The notes below the pieces were generated by a model, which worked only from the letters and a program-made list of their open reading frames with translations, was not told the origin of the DNA and searched no databases. Below are positions 33,896 to 36,423 of a stretch of 36,423 bases of DNA, piece by piece. Position 1 is the stretch's first letter, and each line of letters opens with the position of its first letter. The DNA comes from Candidatus Humimicrobium oleiphilum. GTDB taxonomy: Bacteria > Actinomycetota > Humimicrobiia > Humimicrobiales > Humimicrobiaceae. The position numbers and the translations under genes are program-made. The stretch lies in contig DBPS01000024.1 of NCBI GenBank assembly GCA_002304935.1, positions 1 through 36,423 on the forward strand, read 5' to 3'.

Positions 33896-34621
33896 ATGGA
33901 GACTGATAATCATAAAAAATATTCAATATCAGCCTTTTTTCCTGTATATAATGACTGGGGCACAATCTCCACAATGGTTCTTCTGGCAGAAAGTGTGCTT
34001 GAGAAATATGCAAGCGAGTATGAGATTATACTCGTAGATGACGGCTCAAACGAGCTTACGAAACAGGTTCTGGAAAGCCTGGGACCCAAGATAAAAAACC
34101 TAAAGATAATAACCCATCAGCAGAATAAAGGTTACGGCGGTGCAATAAAAAGCGGAATATATGGTGCCAAATATGAGCTTATTTTCTACACAGACGGAGA
34201 TGCTCAGTACAATCCCCTGGAACTCGAAAGCCTTATAAAATCTATGAGCGATGAAGCCGACATAGTCAATGGCTACAAGATTGAAAGAAACGACCCTCTT
34301 TACCGGAAAATAATAGGCAGGCTGTATTATTATGTCACCAGAATGCTTTTCAGCTTTAAAATAAAAGATGTCGACTGTGATTTCAGGCTGATGAGACGCT
34401 CACTCTTTGAAAATCTGGTACTTCGCTATAACAGCGGCATAGTCTGCGTCGAGATGATAAGCAAGCTTACAATGAGGGGGGCAAGATTTGCAGAAGTCCC
34501 GGTTAACCATTATTACCGTGTGAGCGGAAAATCACAGTTCTTTAATTTCAGAAGGATTTTCAATACAGGGATACATCTTCTCAAACTTTGGTATAGAATC
34601 AAGATAAGAAAAGAATATTAG
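33896..34621 (+). CDS. Glycosyltransferase family 2 (polyprenyl-phosphate sugar synthase-like)
   Basis: A 241-residue GT2 (GT-A fold) enzyme. VFFPVYNDWGTI-type start (FFPVYNDWGTI), IILVDDGSNELT and YTDGDAQYNPLELESL contain the nucleotide-sugar binding Asp residues and a DxD-type motif. QQNKGYGGAIKSGI matches polyprenyl-phosphate mannose/glucose synthases (DPM1-like). No membrane helix is evident apart from a hydrophobic C-terminal stretch. Such enzymes make the lipid-linked sugar donors that GT-C proteins like the one at 26496 use, so the two may act in sequence. A TATAAT at 33855-33860 is a possible -10 box. Confidence 0.88.
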   Translation: METDNHKKYSISAFFPVYNDWGTISTMVLLAESVLEKYASEYEIILVDDGSNELTKQVLESLGPKIKNLKIITHQQNKGYGGAIKSGIYGAKYELIFYTDGDAQYNPLELESLIKSMSDEADIVNGYKIERNDPLYRKIIGRLYYYVTRMLFSFKIKDVDCDFRLMRRSLFENLVLRYNSGIVCVEMISKLTMRGARFAEVPVNHYYRVSGKSQFFNFRRIFNTGIHLLKLWYRIKIRKEY

Positions 34622-34635
34622 AAATGGCCTTTTTA

Positions 34636-34656
34636 AATATCAGATTAGCCGATATT
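34636..34656. other. Inverted repeat in the convergent gap (possible bidirectional terminator)
   Basis: AATATC (34636-34641) and GATATT (34651-34656) pair around a 9-base loop between the convergent GT2 and small-protein genes. TTTTT flanks one side and ATTT the other. The stem is short and AT-only at its ends, so this is a weak call. Confidence 0.25.
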
Positions 34657-34894
34657 ATTTAAGCCAGAGCAGTATTTTTTCTTTTTCTTCGGAATTGAAA
34701 TCATTTCCATACATTCTTAAAAAAACTTCTCTTCTTATATCTTTTTCATCGCTATACCTGGTTTTTATATTACTCAGCATCAGCTCAGCTGCCAGATTTA
34801 ACATGGAAAAACTCATGAGCAGCCTTTTCTCCCCGGGAAGTTTATCAAGCATTTCCTTATATAGTTTGTCTATATTCTTCGCTGTATCAGTCAA
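34655..34894 (-). CDS. Small helical protein paired with a nucleotidyltransferase
   Basis: About 79 residues, not recognised as a named family but plainly helical: TAKNIDKLYKEMLDKL, then SFSMLNLAAELMLSNI, then a DIRREVFLRMYGNDF segment. I recall similar small proteins, with a conserved (R)xYGxxF-like end, beside nucleotidyltransferase genes; this is from memory and needs a search. I choose the TTG at 34892-34894 because AGGAGG lies six bases upstream; a TTG at 34909 would place that site inside the gene. It overlaps the nucleotidyltransferase stop by 8 bp, so the pair is translationally coupled. Confidence 0.7.
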   Translation of the reverse strand: MTDTAKNIDKLYKEMLDKLPGEKRLLMSFSMLNLAAELMLSNIKTRYSDEKDIRREVFLRMYGNDFNSEEKEKILLWLK

Positions 34895-35423
34895 CCAGGG
34901 CCTCCTCAAGAAGTTCCGCCAGATCCAGTTTAAAGCACCATTCTTTTAAATATTTTAAATCTGGGTTTTCTTTCAATAGATTTTTTATATCCTTTAATTG
35001 CATTTCTGATTCTGATTCCTTATACCATATTAATTTCGAAATAATAAGATCTTCTATACTGACTAAATATATATATCCATCATTAAATTCCATCTTCTTT
35101 CTTCTTTCAAATTCCTTTTTCCTGTAGACGGAATCTTTTCTGACAATAAAGTCAATTTTAATTATTTCAGCTGAATGGATTATATTGAATATGCGGCGAT
35201 TTAAAACAGAATCCCTGACCGTATCCATATCAATATAGTAATCATCTTTAAAAAGTCTGTAAAAATTTTCTATATCATTTATTTCAATAACTATATCAAT
35301 ATCTCTTGTCATCCTGGGGGTGGAATAATATGACATTGCGACCGAACCAGTCAGCATATATGGGATATTGTTATCGTTTAATTTCTGAACTATGCTTTTT
35401 AAAATATTAAATTCATCCAGCAT
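34887..35423 (-). CDS. Nucleotidyltransferase-fold protein (AbiEii/DUF6036-like)
   Basis: A 178-residue protein with the minimal nucleotidyltransferase signature: TGSVAMSYY (G26-S27), then MTRDIDIVIEI with the Asp pair D41/D43, and a third likely acid in KIDFIVRKD (D91). The C-terminal helices (EDLIISKLIWYKES, QLKDIKNLL) match AbiEii-type and MNT antitoxin-type proteins, which transfer nucleotides to protein or RNA partners. With the small helical gene overlapping it, this resembles a toxin-antitoxin unit, although the roles cannot be assigned. ATG start at 35421-35423. Confidence 0.8.
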   Translation of the reverse strand: MLDEFNILKSIVQKLNDNNIPYMLTGSVAMSYYSTPRMTRDIDIVIEINDIENFYRLFKDDYYIDMDTVRDSVLNRRIFNIIHSAEIIKIDFIVRKDSVYRKKEFERRKKMEFNDGYIYLVSIEDLIISKLIWYKESESEMQLKDIKNLLKENPDLKYLKEWCFKLDLAELLEEALVD

Positions 35424-35619
35424 AATGCCTGTCCTGAAATATTATTAAAACTGAAGAAGCACAATTTACAGAAAATGTTATCTGCAAAAGTTGAAATATT
35501 AAAAAAACTTTCTGTGTTATATAATACCTAATTATCAGTCATAAATTAATAATAATTATTTATATAATGTCTATATTCCGGAAATATTAAAAGGCATAAA
35601 GGATTTTTTTATTAAAAAT

Positions 35620-36423
35620 ATGGATTGCAGAGAAGATAAAAAACAAAATAACAATTCCAAATTTGATTATTTAAAAAAGTTAAGGGAAAACGAAGAAAAT
35701 AATAAGAGCGACGTTAAACCTGCAGACTTAAAAGAAGTCCTGGACTTCTACAGAAATAAAAAAGTCCTCATAACGGGTGGGGCCGGTTTTATAGGAAGCA
35801 ATCTTGCAATAAGGCTTTGTGAGCTTGGGGCAGATGTCCTGGTAGTTGATTCTCTTATTGAAGAATATGGCGGCAATATATTTAACCTCGAACCGGTAAA
35901 AGACAAAATCCGGCTTAATATCGCAGATGTCAGGACTTATCCCACCATGCTTTATCTTGTAAAGGGGCAGGATATAATATTTAATCTTGCCGGACAGGTA
36001 AGCCATATAGACAGCATGGCTGATCCATGGACAGACCTTGAGATAAACAGCAAAAGCCAGCTAACCATACTTGAAGCATGCAAGCACAATAACAAAGACG
36101 TAAAGATAGTATATGCGGGAACAAGGCAGCAATACGGTAAACCAAATTACCTGCCGGTTGATGAAGACCACATAGTCCATCCGACTGATGTAAACGGCAT
36201 CAACAAAATGGCAGGAGAATGGTACCACATCCTTTATAATAATGTTTATGGCATAAGGGCAGCATCACTTCGGCTTGTTAATACTTACGGGCCAAGGCAG
36301 TTACTCAAGCACAACAGGCAGGGTTTTATCGGCTGGTTTATAAAGCAGATACTTGAAAACAGCGAAATAAAGCTTTTTGGCGGAGGAGGCCAGGTAAGGG
36401 ATTTTAATTTTGTTGATGATGTT
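35620..36423 (+). CDS. NAD-dependent sugar epimerase/dehydratase (partial, runs off window end)
   Basis: An open frame from ATG 35620 to the window edge (268 codons, no stop). A charged N-terminal extension of about 48 residues precedes KKVLITGGAGFIGSNLAIRL, the NAD site of extended SDR enzymes. AGQVSHIDSM, GTRQQYGKP and SLRLVNTYGPRQ are family segments. At the catalytic YxxxK position the sequence is NGINK (N192, K196), so the usual Tyr is Asn, and the Ser is in a GTRQQYG context. This suggests a subfamily with a changed mechanism. Direction and position fit the surface-glycan locus. Confidence 0.88.
   Translation, partial: MDCREDKKQNNNSKFDYLKKLRENEENNKSDVKPADLKEVLDFYRNKKVLITGGAGFIGSNLAIRLCELGADVLVVDSLIEEYGGNIFNLEPVKDKIRLNIADVRTYPTMLYLVKGQDIIFNLAGQVSHIDSMADPWTDLEINSKSQLTILEACKHNNKDVKIVYAGTRQQYGKPNYLPVDEDHIVHPTDVNGINKMAGEWYHILYNNVYGIRAASLRLVNTYGPRQLLKHNRQGFIGWFIKQILENSEIKLFGGGGQVRDFNFVDDV

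Overview
The window is AT-rich DNA (codons lean to ATA, AGA and AAA; G+C looks well below 40% by eye) with tightly packed bacterial genes. It suggests an anaerobic, probably single-membrane bacterium that lives on a sodium (or proton) gradient. It carries a V/A-type ATPase, a full Rnf ferredoxin:NAD+ oxidoreductase with its own flavin transferase, an LCP cell-wall ligase, lipoproteins and a GerMN protein, and no outer-membrane assembly genes are visible. Several genes use TTG or GTG starts. A deep-branching Actinobacteriota, Atribacterota or Firmicutes-like lineage would fit, but this is only an impression and cannot be settled from the window.

Region 1 (1-5373, minus strand) is a V/A-ATPase operon read in the order H, I, K, E, C, F, A, with A cut by the window edge. 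The K ring subunit carries the residue set that binds Na+ in Enterococcus hirae NtpK. Region 2 (5374-5708) is a divergent promoter region. Region 3 (5709-12444, plus) is apbE-rnfCDGEAB with a dCMP deaminase gene overlapping the end of rnfB. Together these make an ion-based energy module: Rnf builds the gradient from reduced ferredoxin, ApbE attaches its covalent FMN, and the ATPase interconverts the gradient and ATP.

Region 4 (12730-21296, plus) holds a large c-di-GMP sensor/turnover protein, then envelope genes: murA, an LCP-family ligase with two extra Ig-like domains, a membrane nucleoside-diphosphate-sugar 4,6-dehydratase and a small phosphoglycosyl transferase. Region 5 (21335-26214, minus) holds a DUF2723-type membrane protein flanked by a 17-bp direct repeat, an unrecognised membrane protein overlapping an NmrA-like SDR gene, and a ribbon-helix-helix/PIN pair. 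Region 6 (26496-33725, plus) has a GT-C-like membrane glycosyltransferase, a metallophosphoesterase, a zinc-ribbon/beta-propeller protein, a TPR lipoprotein, a GerMN protein and a UDP-sugar epimerase. Region 7 (33896-36423) has a GT2 glycosyltransferase, a convergent nucleotidyltransferase/small-protein pair, and a second epimerase running off the end.

Regions 4-7 read as a cell-surface glycan locus: nucleotide-sugar editing, loading onto a lipid carrier, glycosyl transfer and LCP-type attachment to peptidoglycan, with two toxin-antitoxin-like pairs interspersed. No tRNA, rRNA, CRISPR array or intact insertion sequence was seen. The most unusual items are the LCP/Ig-like fusion, the Ser in place of the flavin-accepting Thr of RnfD, the repeat-flanked DUF2723 gene, the 16-bp inverted repeat upstream of the ribbon-helix-helix/PIN pair, and a promoter that predicts a leaderless mRNA.
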